Source: Candidatus Zhuqueibacterota bacterium
Lineage (GTDB): Bacteria; Zhuqueibacterota; QNDG01; JABMRT01
NCBI GenBank assembly: GCA_013202295.1
Contig: JABMRT010000106.1
Span: 1-64,000, forward strand
Reading direction: 5' to 3'
Length of the DNA stretch: 64,000 nucleotides
In this document: piece by piece, positions 44,650 through 55,400 of the stretch
Layout: every line of letters begins with the position of its first letter
How positions within the stretch are numbered: position 1 is the stretch's first letter
The notes under the pieces: model-generated
What the model saw: the letters and a program-made list of their open reading frames with translations, nothing else
What the model was told of the DNA's origin: nothing
Databases searched by the model: none
Translations under genes and position numbers: made by a program

Positions 44650-45642
44650 ATGTCGCGCATCTTGTATTCATTCCTGTTTATCTTCATATCTTCTTGTGGG
44701 TTATGGGCCGACAATCCCAAAATTTCCGGACTCGTTCACACCTATTCCATTGTCGCCAGAGATTCTCTGACCGGAGAAATGGGAGTCGCCGTTCAATCGC
44801 ATTGGTTTTCTGTCGGATCCCTCGTTTCCTGGGCAGAGGCTGGTGTGGGAGCAATCGCAACACAGTCTTTTGTGAATCCGGCATTTGGTCCTGAAGGATT
44901 GACTCTTTTAAAAAATGGCCATTCAGCAGGTGAAGTTCTTAAAATACTGATAGGCAAGGATGATGGAGAATCCGTGCGCCAGCTCGCAATCGTGGATGCA
45001 CAGGGCAATGTGGCCGTACATACGGGAGACAAGTGCATACCCGAAGCGGGACATCAAACTGGAAAAGGATATTCTGTTCAGGCGAACATGATGCTGAACA
45101 ATTCGGTCTGGCCCGCAATGGCAGATGCATTTGAATCCTCCGATGGCACCTTGGCAGAGCGTCTTCTTTCTGCGCTTGAAGCGGCTCAAACGGATGGAGG
45201 CGATATAAGGGGGTGTCAATCTGCATCACTTTTAGTTGTCAAGGCAGAGAATACGGGAAAGGTCTGGGAGGATCGTTTGGTCGATCTGCGAATTGAAGAT
45301 CATCCTGAACCGCTGGTGGAATTGAAACGCCTGCTTCGTGTGCATCAGGCGTATGAATACATGAACGCAGGAGATCTGGCTATTGAGCACAATGATATCG
45401 CTGGAGCATTAAAAGCTTACAGCACGGCGGAGCGCATGTTTCCTGAAAATCTTGAAATGAAATATTGGCACGCGGTCTCCTTGGTGAATATCGGACAAAT
45501 CGAAGAATCATTGCCCCTGTTTCAAGCGGTTTTTGATGGAGATTCAAACTGGCGAATCCTGACAGAACGATTGCCAAGTGTGGGATTATTACAGGTTGAT
45601 CCGGCCCAGCTTCAATCAATTTTATCCGAGCAGGAAAGATAA
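44650..45642 (+). CDS. DUF1028 (Ntn-hydrolase-like) secreted protein with TPR tail
   Basis: A 330-residue protein with a signal peptide (1-22, SCGLWAD). The domain starts HTYSIVARDSLTGEMGVAVQSHWFSVG and has GVGAIATQSFVNPAFG and TGYSVQANMM-like (KGYSVQANMMLN), the DUF1028 pattern, which is related to the N-terminal-nucleophile hydrolases. C-terminal residues about 225-330 form TPR repeats (AYEYMNAGDLAIEHNDIAGA). Peptidase-like activity is suspected in the family but not shown. GGAGGAG lies 10 nt before the ATG. Confidence 0.82.
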   Translation: MSRILYSFLFIFISSCGLWADNPKISGLVHTYSIVARDSLTGEMGVAVQSHWFSVGSLVSWAEAGVGAIATQSFVNPAFGPEGLTLLKNGHSAGEVLKILIGKDDGESVRQLAIVDAQGNVAVHTGDKCIPEAGHQTGKGYSVQANMMLNNSVWPAMADAFESSDGTLAERLLSALEAAQTDGGDIRGCQSASLLVVKAENTGKVWEDRLVDLRIEDHPEPLVELKRLLRVHQAYEYMNAGDLAIEHNDIAGALKAYSTAERMFPENLEMKYWHAVSLVNIGQIEESLPLFQAVFDGDSNWRILTERLPSVGLLQVDPAQLQSILSEQER

Positions 45643-45645
45643 TTC

Positions 45646-45694
45646 CTTCAGGCTGAAATCCTCATAATATTTTTGGAACCTTTTCAGCCTGAAG
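45646..45694. repeat. Perfect 13-bp inverted repeat, REP-like
   Basis: CTTCAGGCTGAAA (45646-45658) and TTTCAGCCTGAAG (45682-45694) are perfect reverse complements around a 23-nt loop. Each arm is itself nearly palindromic. It starts 3 nt after the DUF1028 stop. No T run follows, so it is a transcript-end hairpin or repeat rather than a classic terminator. Confidence 0.7.
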
Positions 45695-45741
45695 CACGTT
45701 AATCAAGGGAATTTAATCCAAAATTTTTTCGGAAATAAATT

Positions 45742-45768
45742 TGACATTCATGTCTGAGTTGTATAAAT
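45742..45768 (+). promoter_or_regulatory. Possible promoter of the Gld-type ABC operon
   Basis: TTGACA (45742-45747) and TATAAA (45763-45768) are 15 nt apart, slightly short. It would give a leader of about 140 nt before the ABC gene. The 272-nt gap otherwise holds only the inverted repeat. Confidence 0.35.
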
Positions 45769-45914
45769 TAACAGAGTTTTATATTGAGCATGATCAGGAA
45801 ACAGCAAAGGTTAGACAATGATTATTGATGGATCATGATACACTTTCCTGTTTAAATACAATTGTTGTTCTAATATTATAATCCTAATTCATAATCGTAA
45901 CATGAGGACAAGTT

Positions 45915-46871
45915 ATGATTGAACTGCAAAACGTAGGTAAGAACTATGGCCCCATTCAAGCGCTGAATGATGTATCATTCAGCATCAAGAAAGGGGAAAT
46001 CGTGGGGTTCGTCGGACCTAACGGTGCCGGCAAATCAACCGCCATGAAAATCATCACCACCTATACCATGCCCTCTTCGGGATCTGTATCCGTTGGTGGG
46101 TATGATGTGGTGGACAATCCACTCGAAGTGCGGCGTATTATCGGATATCTGCCTGAAACCGCGCCGCTTTATGCCGACATGCTGGTCTATGAATATCTAC
46201 AATTTGTAGGCCGGGCCAGGCATTTGAACGGTAACTTCAGGAAACAGTACGATTGGGTGGTTGAAGCTGCAGGTCTGGGATCTGTACTCAAACGTAAAAT
46301 CGGTGAGCTATCAAAAGGATTCAAACAACGCACTTGTCTTGCCCAGGCATTGATACACGATCCGGATGTGCTGATTCTCGACGAACCGACTTCAGGGCTG
46401 GATCCCCTTCAGATTATCGGTATTCGCAAATTGGTCAAGGATCTCGCACACGAGAAAACCATCATTCTCAGCACGCACATTCTTTCTGAAGCCGCAGCGA
46501 TTTCTGATCGCATTCTCATGATCCACAACGGAAGTATCGTGGCAGATGGTAAATTTGAGGATCTCGTAAAACAAGTATCGGATCGCAATTCGATTTATGT
46601 GTCTGCCAAATTAACGAAAAAAGAGTTTGAGTCTGCTGTCAAATCAATCGATGGAATCAAGAATATCATTTACGATGAAGCGCTTCCGCGCGGTGTGGTT
46701 GGCGCCCATCTGGTTTCTGATCCCAAGACGGATCTCACTGCGAGTGTGAATGAAATCATCCGCAAACAAAAGTGGGACATTCTCTCATTCGCAAGAGAGC
46801 AGCTCTCTCTTGAGGACGCTTTTATCCGCCTGACTCAGGGTGGCAGCCAACCCGAGGGAGGTGTAAAATGA
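45915..46871 (+). CDS. ABC transporter ATP-binding protein (GldA-like)
   Basis: A 318-residue ATPase. Walker A GPNGAGKST, Q-loop IIGYLPETAPLY, signature LSKGFKQRTCLAQAL, Walker B LILDEPTSGLDP and H-loop STHILSEA. The first 220 residues are the catalytic domain, the rest the C-terminal domain of ABC-2-type exporters. With the two next genes this matches the GldA/GldF/GldG set: an exporter linked to gliding in Bacteroidota but widespread in non-gliding FCB bacteria. Its stop overlaps the next ATG (ATGA). Confidence 0.92.
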   Translation: MIELQNVGKNYGPIQALNDVSFSIKKGEIVGFVGPNGAGKSTAMKIITTYTMPSSGSVSVGGYDVVDNPLEVRRIIGYLPETAPLYADMLVYEYLQFVGRARHLNGNFRKQYDWVVEAAGLGSVLKRKIGELSKGFKQRTCLAQALIHDPDVLILDEPTSGLDPLQIIGIRKLVKDLAHEKTIILSTHILSEAAAISDRILMIHNGSIVADGKFEDLVKQVSDRNSIYVSAKLTKKEFESAVKSIDGIKNIIYDEALPRGVVGAHLVSDPKTDLTASVNEIIRKQKWDILSFAREQLSLEDAFIRLTQGGSQPEGGVK

Positions 46872-47596
46872 ATGATATGAAGATTATTTTCAAACGGGAA
46901 TTTGAAGCTTACTTTTACTCCCCCATCGCCTATGTATTCAGTGTGATCTTTATCTTTTTGAATACAGGGTTGTACATGTTTCATTTCTTTTTCTTTGGAA
47001 ATGCAGACATGCGCGCGTTCTTTTCCTCTTTGCCGCTTGTTCTCGGGATGATTTTCATCCCCGCGATCTCGATGCGGCTCTGGTCTGAGGAAAAGAAACT
47101 GGGGACCGTTGAATTGCTGCTGACACTGCCGATTAAAACTGTGCATATTGTGCTTGGCAAGTACCTCGCCAGTCTGGCCTTTTATCTGGTCGCGCTGGCC
47201 GGCACGTTGACCATTCCGATTGTGCTGCTCTTTTTGGGAAAACCGGATATCGGACCGATTTTTGGCGGATATTTCGGTTCTATTCTTCTGGGTGCGTTTT
47301 TTCTCGCAATCGGGATTTTTATATCCGCCTTCTTCTCGGATCAAATCATATCCCTCATCATCACCAGCCTTGTTTGCGGATTCTTTGTACTCATCGGCTG
47401 GCAGTACGTGCCCATGGTGGTAGACGGCTGGATCCCTGGACTTGGATCATTACTTTACAATTACGTCGGCGTCACGCGCCATTTTAATGACATCGAACGC
47501 GGGGTGATTGATATTCGAAGCATCATCTACTTTCTCAGTTTTACCACGCTCTTCCTTTACCTGAACACTAAAGTATTGGAAAGGAGAAATTATTAA
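46868..47596 (+). CDS. ABC-2 permease (GldF-like)
   Basis: A 242-residue membrane protein with six helices. It begins MKIIFKREFEAYFYSPIAYV, the usual opening of GldF permeases, with RLWSEEKKLGTVELLLTLP in the first cytoplasmic loop. It forms the membrane half of the exporter with the ATPase upstream (ATGA overlap) and the GldG-like protein 2 nt downstream. The substrate is unknown. Confidence 0.88.
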   Translation: MNDMKIIFKREFEAYFYSPIAYVFSVIFIFLNTGLYMFHFFFFGNADMRAFFSSLPLVLGMIFIPAISMRLWSEEKKLGTVELLLTLPIKTVHIVLGKYLASLAFYLVALAGTLTIPIVLLFLGKPDIGPIFGGYFGSILLGAFFLAIGIFISAFFSDQIISLIITSLVCGFFVLIGWQYVPMVVDGWIPGLGSLLYNYVGVTRHFNDIERGVIDIRSIIYFLSFTTLFLYLNTKVLERRNY

Positions 47597-47598
47597 TC

Positions 47599-49383
47599 AT
47601 GAAAGACTGGAAGAATAATTTTACCACGACTTTCGTGATCGGCGCGTTGCTGCTTGGCGGAATAGCTGTGGTGTTAAACATGGTGTTTGGAAATTTTAGC
47701 CTGGGTCGGTTTGATCTGACTTCTGATCAGGTTTATAAACTTTCACCCTCCGTGAAAAACATACTCACACAGCTCGAAGCGCCGATTGAGATCACCTATT
47801 ATGTGTCTTCGTCGGAGAAGATGCCCACGCTCTGGAAAAATCTCGAGCGGGATGTCATCGACAAACTTAAAGAACTGCAAATGTCATCTGAAGGCAAACT
47901 CACTTTTACGGTTTTTGATCCTTCTGCTGAAGAGGAAAAGGAAGTTTTTGAGGAGCAGAAATCCAAGGAAGGAGATCAACCCAAAGTCACACGCAAGAAA
48001 ATCGCTGAGCGATTGTTCGAAAAGGGTGTCATTCCTTTTGGTGTTCAGAGCACTGAACGAGATGAATTTGCGATCAAACGTGTCTACTCCTCCATAGTGC
48101 TTTCTTATTTGGATCGCAAAGAGGATGTCATCGAAGAAGTCCGGCCTGAGACATTCGGCAGCCTGGAATATGAAGTCATGTCCAGAATCTACAAGCTGGT
48201 ATCCAACAGCAGACCAAAGATTGGATTCTATCCGAGTCAACCTGAGATGACCCCAGAAATGCGCCAGTACTATCGTCAGGGGCCACCGCCGGATATGTAT
48301 GAAGTTACAGCGAACGTGCTAAAAGAAGCTGGATACGATGTAACGCGGACCAACATTACGAAAGACGATCCCGTACCGGATGGCATTCAAACCATGATTG
48401 TGATGGTCGATCAAACGTTGAATGATCGTCAGATGTATGAAATCGACAAACTGATTCATAATGGTGTGCGTGTTATCCTTGGTGCGCAAACCAATAATTA
48501 TCAGGTGCAATACATGAAGCCTGGTGAATTTGATTTGCGCGGCATGCCCACACAGATCAATTTGAATACTCTGACTCAAAATTATGGATTTGAGTTTGAC
48601 ACCAAGATGTTCATGGATAAGAATACAGCCTTCATTCAAGTACCTGTATATAACACGCGTAATGTGGGATTCATGCAGGTTCGCGAACAGCGTCTGGAGC
48701 CGGTCACCAAACCGGTCATGATTCGGGTAGAAGCGGAGAACATCAACTCCAAGCTCTCCATATCAAACAAAATCACAGAACTCTTCTTTATGTACGGCAC
48801 GCGTCTGCTCCTAAATGAGGATAAATTCGATGCAGACACACTGGATCACAAAGTTTTCTTCACATCCAGTGAGGAGAGCTGGACACGTGAAGCGTATGGA
48901 TACGCGCCCGTGAACACCGATCCTCCCGCTGAGGAAAACATTCTCCGTCGGCAACCTCTGGCAGTTTTGGTAGAGGGACAATTTGCACCCAAGTACGCTA
49001 GCGGAGATATCCCTGCCTGGCCGGCAACACCCGGTGAAAAACAGGAAATGCAGGAAGCAGTTATGCCGACTGAGCTGAATGGCAAGGGCATGGAAAACAA
49101 GATTATTGCGATTGGATGCAGCAACATGTTCAAGAGCGATATGCTGCAATCCCTGCCGAGCCATCGGGCTCTGCTCAGAAACTGCGTGGATGCCCTGACG
49201 TTGGGTGATGATCTCATCAACATCCGCTCGAAAAACATTTCAACACGGCGGATTCGAGCTGTCGGCCCAGTAGGTAAAGCTGTAGCTAAAACATTTGTGG
49301 TCTGGTTCTCACCGGTCATTTTCGTGATCATAGGCATCTACCTGTCTTTGCGCCGTAAACAACGGTCCAATGAACAGGCATGA
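47599..49383 (+). CDS. GldG-family ABC auxiliary protein
   Basis: A 594-residue protein with an N-terminal helix (about 10-32), a large periplasmic region and a C-terminal helix (about 565-585). The opening FDLTSDQVYKLSPSVKNIL and the segment ITYYVSSSEKMPTLW are typical of Gldg / ABC-transporter auxiliary-domain proteins. It lies 2 nt downstream of the permease. Such proteins are thought to help the exporter in the periplasm. An intact operon with DUF4340 follows. Confidence 0.88.
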   Translation: MKDWKNNFTTTFVIGALLLGGIAVVLNMVFGNFSLGRFDLTSDQVYKLSPSVKNILTQLEAPIEITYYVSSSEKMPTLWKNLERDVIDKLKELQMSSEGKLTFTVFDPSAEEEKEVFEEQKSKEGDQPKVTRKKIAERLFEKGVIPFGVQSTERDEFAIKRVYSSIVLSYLDRKEDVIEEVRPETFGSLEYEVMSRIYKLVSNSRPKIGFYPSQPEMTPEMRQYYRQGPPPDMYEVTANVLKEAGYDVTRTNITKDDPVPDGIQTMIVMVDQTLNDRQMYEIDKLIHNGVRVILGAQTNNYQVQYMKPGEFDLRGMPTQINLNTLTQNYGFEFDTKMFMDKNTAFIQVPVYNTRNVGFMQVREQRLEPVTKPVMIRVEAENINSKLSISNKITELFFMYGTRLLLNEDKFDADTLDHKVFFTSSEESWTREAYGYAPVNTDPPAEENILRRQPLAVLVEGQFAPKYASGDIPAWPATPGEKQEMQEAVMPTELNGKGMENKIIAIGCSNMFKSDMLQSLPSHRALLRNCVDALTLGDDLINIRSKNISTRRIRAVGPVGKAVAKTFVVWFSPVIFVIIGIYLSLRRKQRSNEQA

Positions 49384-49434
49384 TTTTGAGATGATATTAA
49401 TTTTCTATCGCATTTTATTATAGAGGAACTGCGA

Positions 49435-50517
49435 ATGAAAGAGAAAGATTTAAAACTATTTGCGGGAGTATTTCTGGCACTTTTAATACTCTTTTTTATC
49501 ACCAAACCGAGACATACTTCTGTAAATCTGGATGAATTCGTCCAGAGTATATTGATCGGAATTACTGCCGAGGATGTGGCGGAAGTTGAAGTCTATAAAG
49601 AGACCGGTGCGGAAGAACCCCCACGCTTGATCCTCAATCGGATTGATGAACAATGGTGGATTCCGACCCATTTTAACGCAAAGGGCCAAAAAACCCGTAT
49701 CGAACAATTGCTTAAGGATCTCATTGAAATGACAGGCAAAGTGCGATCCGAGGATGCCAAACATCATGAGATGTATGGCATCCTGGATGAGCAGGGCATC
49801 CATTTGATTCTGAAGGATGAGACTGGCAAGCCGCTTGCAAACCTGATCCTTGGTAAAAAGGGTGAAGACTCCGGCTCGGGATTTATTCGGTTTGCAGGAA
49901 AAGAAAAGGTTTATTTCACAGACAAGGATCTGCTTACTTCACTGAATGTACCTACAAACGCGGATACCATGACCCATTTCAAAGATCGCGCCTTTGTGGA
50001 TCTTAAGGCCATTGATGAGAAAAAAGAAGATCTGGTCGAAGTCGCGATTTGTAAGGATCGTGTACAGCGTCACATTAAAAAGATGGAACGCGAGGTCGAA
50101 GTCGAAGTTAATGACTCGACAACCACAATACAGAAAGAAACGTATTGGGTGCTGGTAAAAGGTGGTCAGGAAATTGAACTGGATCAGAAAGAAATTGATA
50201 AATTCTTAAGCGACGTGACCAGCATCCATGCATCCCATGTGGTGGATCGCATGGGTGAAAACCCTCTGGAAGCTCAGCTTTCTAACAAGCCTCGTCAATA
50301 TGGTCTCGAGTTCCGCAATCCGAAAACATATATGGTTTTCAAGCCAGCAGATGGAGAGCAGAAAAACATCTACTTTGGTAACGAATATGAAAAAGACAAG
50401 GGCTACTATCTTTATATGCAGGAAGACGGCCTGATCTATAAGGTGAACAAATCCAACTATGACAAGATATTCAAATGGGTGGATGACTTGCCGACGAAAG
50501 AAAAACAAGAAGAATAG
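49435..50517 (+). CDS. DUF4340 protein
   Basis: A 360-residue protein with one N-terminal helix (KLFAGVFLALLILFFI, 7-22) and repeated beta-alpha units of the DUF4340 type: VAEVEVYKETG, DEQWWIPTHFNAKGQKTRIEQLLKDL and LGKKGEDSGSGFIRFAGKEKVYF. It usually sits with GldG-like proteins and probably attaches to the exporter on the periplasmic side. GAGGAACTGCG lies just before the ATG. A terminator follows the gene. Confidence 0.88.
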   Translation: MKEKDLKLFAGVFLALLILFFITKPRHTSVNLDEFVQSILIGITAEDVAEVEVYKETGAEEPPRLILNRIDEQWWIPTHFNAKGQKTRIEQLLKDLIEMTGKVRSEDAKHHEMYGILDEQGIHLILKDETGKPLANLILGKKGEDSGSGFIRFAGKEKVYFTDKDLLTSLNVPTNADTMTHFKDRAFVDLKAIDEKKEDLVEVAICKDRVQRHIKKMEREVEVEVNDSTTTIQKETYWVLVKGGQEIELDQKEIDKFLSDVTSIHASHVVDRMGENPLEAQLSNKPRQYGLEFRNPKTYMVFKPADGEQKNIYFGNEYEKDKGYYLYMQEDGLIYKVNKSNYDKIFKWVDDLPTKEKQEE

Positions 50518-50536
50518 AAGGAATAGTCTTTTATAG

Positions 50537-50571
50537 AAAAGGCCATCCCTATTTTAGGATGGCCTTTTTTT
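50537..50571. terminator. Bidirectional terminator between convergent operons
   Basis: AAAAGGCCATCC (50537-50548) pairs with GGATGGCCTTTT (50557-50568), with T on both sides. It lies between the DUF4340 gene and the BamA-like gene. Confidence 0.92.
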
Positions 50572-50584
50572 ATTAAATTTAGGA

Positions 50585-52363
50585 TTAAAAACTGTTCGCC
50601 ACACCCACATGGATTTTCCCCTGCATCAATCCATCCCCCTCTCCAAGTCCATAATCCACACCCATGAGGCCAAGTCGGGTTTCAAGCCGGATTCCAAACC
50701 CATACCCGAATTTATCCTGACGGATCAAACCAGCTTCTTCCTCTCGTCTCTGATACATGCCTCCATCCAGAAACATAAATGCCCTGGAACGGCGCCCCAG
50801 AAAATATCGATATTCCAGATTGAACCAGGCTGCCAGATCGCCCCGGAATGCATCCTCTGCATACCCCCTCAGAGTTGTGGCACCCCCGAACCGGATCTGC
50901 TCGGTAATGGGTGTATACCGTTCTCCGCTCTTCACTTCAACACCGTGTAATCCGGTATAGATGACCTGCCGACGAAAAACCGGGATACACAATTCAACAT
51001 CCACTTCAATCTGGCGGGTGTTGCGCACATCCTGCCAGCCAGGCTGATCTGCCAGAAATTCAGGACCGATAAACCGCTTCCGGCCCACAGTACCCATTGT
51101 GTGATAATGTACGCCCTGACTCGGATTGACAGGATCATTCAAATTGTTAAAATCGATCCGGCCTGAAATCACCCAAGCGCGTGTTTGCGCCAATCCTTTT
51201 CTCGCACTGCTGAGTGAATCCGGCAAAATGGATCGCTGCCCCCCCTCAATTCCAAGTGATATTGTGCCCCAGGGAACCCACCTACTCGAAAGCCGCCAGT
51301 TTCTCTCAATATACGTACTGTCACGAATCTCTTGCTCGAACCGTCCCCCGGCAAACACAGGTTTGCCCAAAATCCACGGTTCTTCCGCACCGAGTTTCAT
51401 GGTTTGAGAAAATTGATCTTTCTTCTCCCAGTACACTTCCAGGAGTCGGCCCGTGCCGAACAGATTTCTGAAAGATAAGTCCAATCGGCCCGTAAAATAC
51501 CCCTTCTGATTCTCTGTTTTAGGAGGCACATATCCAACAACCCCTTCAAAGGTGTTGGCTCTTCCCTCTTTTACTGTGAAAATGATATGTGCTTCATCTT
51601 CGATAAAACGGATCTCTGGAGGATCGACCTGTTTAAAATAATTTAGACGGATAAGATTCTCTCGCGCGCGCTGAACTTCAGTATGATTATAAATAGCGCC
51701 GGATTGAAGTCGTGTTTCACGTTCAATAACTGACAGTTTTGTAAGCGAATTGCCTGATGCCCGGATAGTGCCATATTTGACAGGCATCTCTGATTTCAAT
51801 GAGAGAGAGATTCCAATCCCTGCCGTCTCTTGGTATGGGATGTAATTTATTGTATCAATTGCAATTCTACCTAATGGAAGGCCATGATTCTCCAGATAGG
51901 TCAATGAGATTTCAAGATCATTATGCAAAGTGATGGGATCAAAGGTTTTACCGGATCGCGTTTCCATCTCCCTCAGCAATCTGACATTCAGCGTGGAATC
52001 CGGACTTCTTAAAGTGATGGATTCCGTATTAAATCGACGGCCTTCGTTTATCCAGAGGGTCAATCCTATGGCTGTAGAATCTGTATTCCAATCTGTGCGC
52101 AGAGAATCCACACGGAACAGAAAATACCCTTCTCGATGGGCTGACTGAACAAGTTTTTCAACAGGGACTTCAGCCCAGCGGTCAGGAAGTTGCCTGCCTC
52201 TTTTTACACCGATCCAATCCAGAATCTGTCGGGTGCCCAATCGCTCATTCCCCTTAATATCGATATTCCGGACAACAGGAATGGATCTTTGCGCATGTAC
52301 CCATCCATTCTGTAAAAGGAAGAATATTACCAAAATAGGAAGTTTTTGTTTTGTCTGCTTCAA
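50585..52363 (-). CDS. BamA/TamA-like outer-membrane protein
   Basis: A 592-residue protein with a signal (about 1-25, GWVHAQ), three POTRA-like modules (about 30-260; RNIDIKGNERLGTRQILDWIG, VKYGTIRASGNSLTKLSVIERE) and a C-terminal 16-strand barrel of the surface antigen family. TTLRGYAEDAFRGD is the conserved L6-type loop (RGY), and it ends IHVGVANSF. It inserts or exports outer-membrane proteins or lipids. It is shorter than the usual BamA and lacks a full five-POTRA set. The start is a TTG at 52363. It follows the large barrel gene by 65 nt. Confidence 0.83.
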   Translation of the reverse strand: MKQTKQKLPILVIFFLLQNGWVHAQRSIPVVRNIDIKGNERLGTRQILDWIGVKRGRQLPDRWAEVPVEKLVQSAHREGYFLFRVDSLRTDWNTDSTAIGLTLWINEGRRFNTESITLRSPDSTLNVRLLREMETRSGKTFDPITLHNDLEISLTYLENHGLPLGRIAIDTINYIPYQETAGIGISLSLKSEMPVKYGTIRASGNSLTKLSVIERETRLQSGAIYNHTEVQRARENLIRLNYFKQVDPPEIRFIEDEAHIIFTVKEGRANTFEGVVGYVPPKTENQKGYFTGRLDLSFRNLFGTGRLLEVYWEKKDQFSQTMKLGAEEPWILGKPVFAGGRFEQEIRDSTYIERNWRLSSRWVPWGTISLGIEGGQRSILPDSLSSARKGLAQTRAWVISGRIDFNNLNDPVNPSQGVHYHTMGTVGRKRFIGPEFLADQPGWQDVRNTRQIEVDVELCIPVFRRQVIYTGLHGVEVKSGERYTPITEQIRFGGATTLRGYAEDAFRGDLAAWFNLEYRYFLGRRSRAFMFLDGGMYQRREEEAGLIRQDKFGYGFGIRLETRLGLMGVDYGLGEGDGLMQGKIHVGVANSF

Positions 52364-52428
52364 ATCAAACTTTCATTTACATGGATCATCTTCATTGGTA
52401 TATCGAATTCATAATCAGTATCTATATT

Positions 52429-55400
52429 TTAGAAAAATGCCCGTACTTCAACCTGTCCGGTTTGGAACAACTGCTTGCGCCACGGTTCCTGGCGACCGCG
52501 ATAGGTTACTGTACATTGCACATGTCCGGTGACGCGATACGTGAACAGCATATTCCAGCGTATTGTTCTGCCGGGCTGGTCGCCGCTCAACATCTCATAA
52601 GGCAGTGAGACATCTATCGGATCGGTTGTCACATTGCCAAACTCCATTTCTGCGCGAAGATGGCCCTTCATCCGAAAGGCATAACTGAACCTGGGAAGTA
52701 GAAAAAATGAGAATGCCTTTGTATGGTAATCAGGAAATTTGTCTTCTGACTGTCGAATCTGTGTTTTCAAAGCAAATTCGATTTGTTGCCTGGGCCGATA
52801 GGAAACTTCTCCGGTGAACGTCTGAATCTCAATATCACGATCCGATCTCAAGGCATTCTCATAATCCTTGTCATCTGTACGCAACCCATATTCAGCCAAC
52901 ATGCCAAGAGATCGTACTGGATTCAATTTCAGGCGGACACTTTTTTCATCGGTCAGGTGCACCTGACCTTCCTGAGCCAGCTGATGATTCTCGGAGTCAT
53001 TGTTCTGATATAACAGTCGCAATGACATCCAGCCGCCCGTGGGTGAGTATTCAATATCCTGATAAATTGAAAACACACCAGTAACCACGGTACTGTCACT
53101 TCCCCAGTCTGGCTGAAAAGCAGATTTATTTACAGCCCTGAAGTTTTCGGCACGATCCCGGCGTTCAGTGCGAAATCGTGTACGTCCCTTTAGGTTGGAG
53201 AAGATGGATTTGAGATGCTTCCTGCTCTTAAACAGACCTGATCCATCCCAGCGCAACTCAAGACCGGTTTTAAGGTCGTTGACCGGAATGAATTCTCCTG
53301 TCTGGATCATACGAATCAGAAGATCCCCATCCGGATCGGGGATTAATTCATTCAAAGTTTCATCGAATCTGTAATTACCGAGCCCGGGACCGACTTGAAT
53401 GGTGTCGCGTACCATCTCGGAAACTTGTGTGGATGAAAACTGATAATTCAATGTGCCATCCACGAGCCGGGGTCCCAGAGAGAACCGCATCTTCATATCT
53501 GCCAGGTCCGCGATTTGATCCTTGAATCCCGGATCGACGTAATCGCGTGTGCGATGTGTGAACATGATTGAAGTGGAATAGTTCGGGCCTAAATTAAGTT
53601 TCATACTTATACGATCGGTGCGTGCTTTGGAGTTTGGCTTGAGAAGATTTGATTCATATTGCCGATCGTCCCGCATGGTTTCCTCTGCCAGAAGTTGTAT
53701 CGGACCCAGATCCACTCCCATTCCGCCCCGCCATTCTTCGAAGCGAAATCCCGTGGTCAGCGTGTCTCCCAGTACTTGTTTTCGATGCTCCCCTTCATAG
53801 GCGATGGTAGGCCTCAATCGCCAGAGCCCAGCCTCAATCCGGCCGTTTTGTCGCTTCCATTCGCCATCCCCTGTCGAACCATTTTTAGTATCAATCCACT
53901 CATTCTGAAAATTGAACCGCGGCAGACCCTTTTGATCGAGCCGGGTGGAAATCAATTTACGGTCGGATTGAAATCCTTCTGTTCTGGAGAAGTTGCCCAT
54001 CTCGCCGGTAATCTGCCAGTTTGCAAAGGGCCGATATGTGGCCTGCGCTTCCCTGGAATCCTCACCCCAGACACGGCCCTCCTCCGTGCCCCACTTGCGG
54101 CCGTGCTCCACATCAGACATCCGACCCACAGGGCGATACTGATCCCCAACATGCCGTAGCTGGAGATTGAGGTCCATTTGCCCGAATGACTTGCCAAACC
54201 CGCGAAGGGCTGTGTCTTTCATGTTGAATACGGAACGATAGGCCTGATCGGTATTGTCCCCATCATCGAGGGCCGAGAACTGATTGAGATCCTGATTGCT
54301 TATGGCCGCCTCTCCGGATAAAGAGATGTTTTTGCTGAGATGGATTTCTGTGACGGCATTTGCCATCTGATGTTTTCGCGCCAGAGGAAGCAATATCACA
54401 GGAAGATACGTACCCAGATGTGCACCTTCATATCGATAGATGCCGTACCCTTGAAAGCTGTAATCGCCCTTACCGTATCCGACATGCGAAAACCGGACAC
54501 CGTAGTCGCCATTGCCCTCGCCCACATATTTATAAATCACCTGATCCAGGGTGTCAATTTGGATGTAATTTCCTTTTCCTTCTCCCAGATAATTCCCACC
54601 GGAAACAACCGCCGAATCCGGATTATCACCGGCTGATTCAAGCGCGGACAAATACGCATCCGTGATTGGAAATTCAATGGGATTGTCTTTATTGTCCGAT
54701 TCCTGAAGGAAGGAAGTGCGGAACTCAATCCGGTCGTTCCAGAATCGTGCATTGCCCTGTGCACCGTAAACACTTTTTTGAAATTTCTGATCCGAGTATT
54801 CAAAATCCACGGTAATGCGGGAGTCCCCTGTGATCAATCGATTCCGCGTGAACGTGATCTGTCCCAGACCATACTCGATCACATAATCATGATCCTCTCC
54901 GCGTGTCATGGTTTCACCGTCGATCCAAATGCGTTCTGTGCCCGCCAGCACAATGATATCCTGCTGCCCCTCGTTACCCGTCAATTGATACGGCCCCTGA
55001 GTGCCCTCCTGCCCGATGAAATGATTTGTCGTGAACTCTCCCTTGGAAGCCGCACCCATCAAGGTCACCGATCCCATATTGGATTCTGCAGTGGCCATTC
55101 CGCCTTGCAGTTTTCGGGAATACGTCCCGAAATAAGATCCGCCGGATTCGTACATAAAATCACCCATTGTGGCCTGAAAGTGAGGAGCAAAGATATTTAC
55201 GAATACCTTGTCAATTTCCTGCAGGGATTGTGTATTGCCTTCAGGCTGGATGGGTGTATTCTGATCGGTCAATGAGGCCACGACTTCCACATCCGGTGCA
55301 ACCTTGCCTGCTACCTGCAATCGCAACCCGGATTGTAATCGCATGCCTTGATTTGTGCCTAGAGAGATACCGCGAAAAATGGAGCCGCTACGCTGAAGCG

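Noticed and set aside
52351-52608. 85-codon plus-strand frame near the end of the large barrel gene
   Set aside because: Opposite the C-terminus of a well-supported gene; no motifs.
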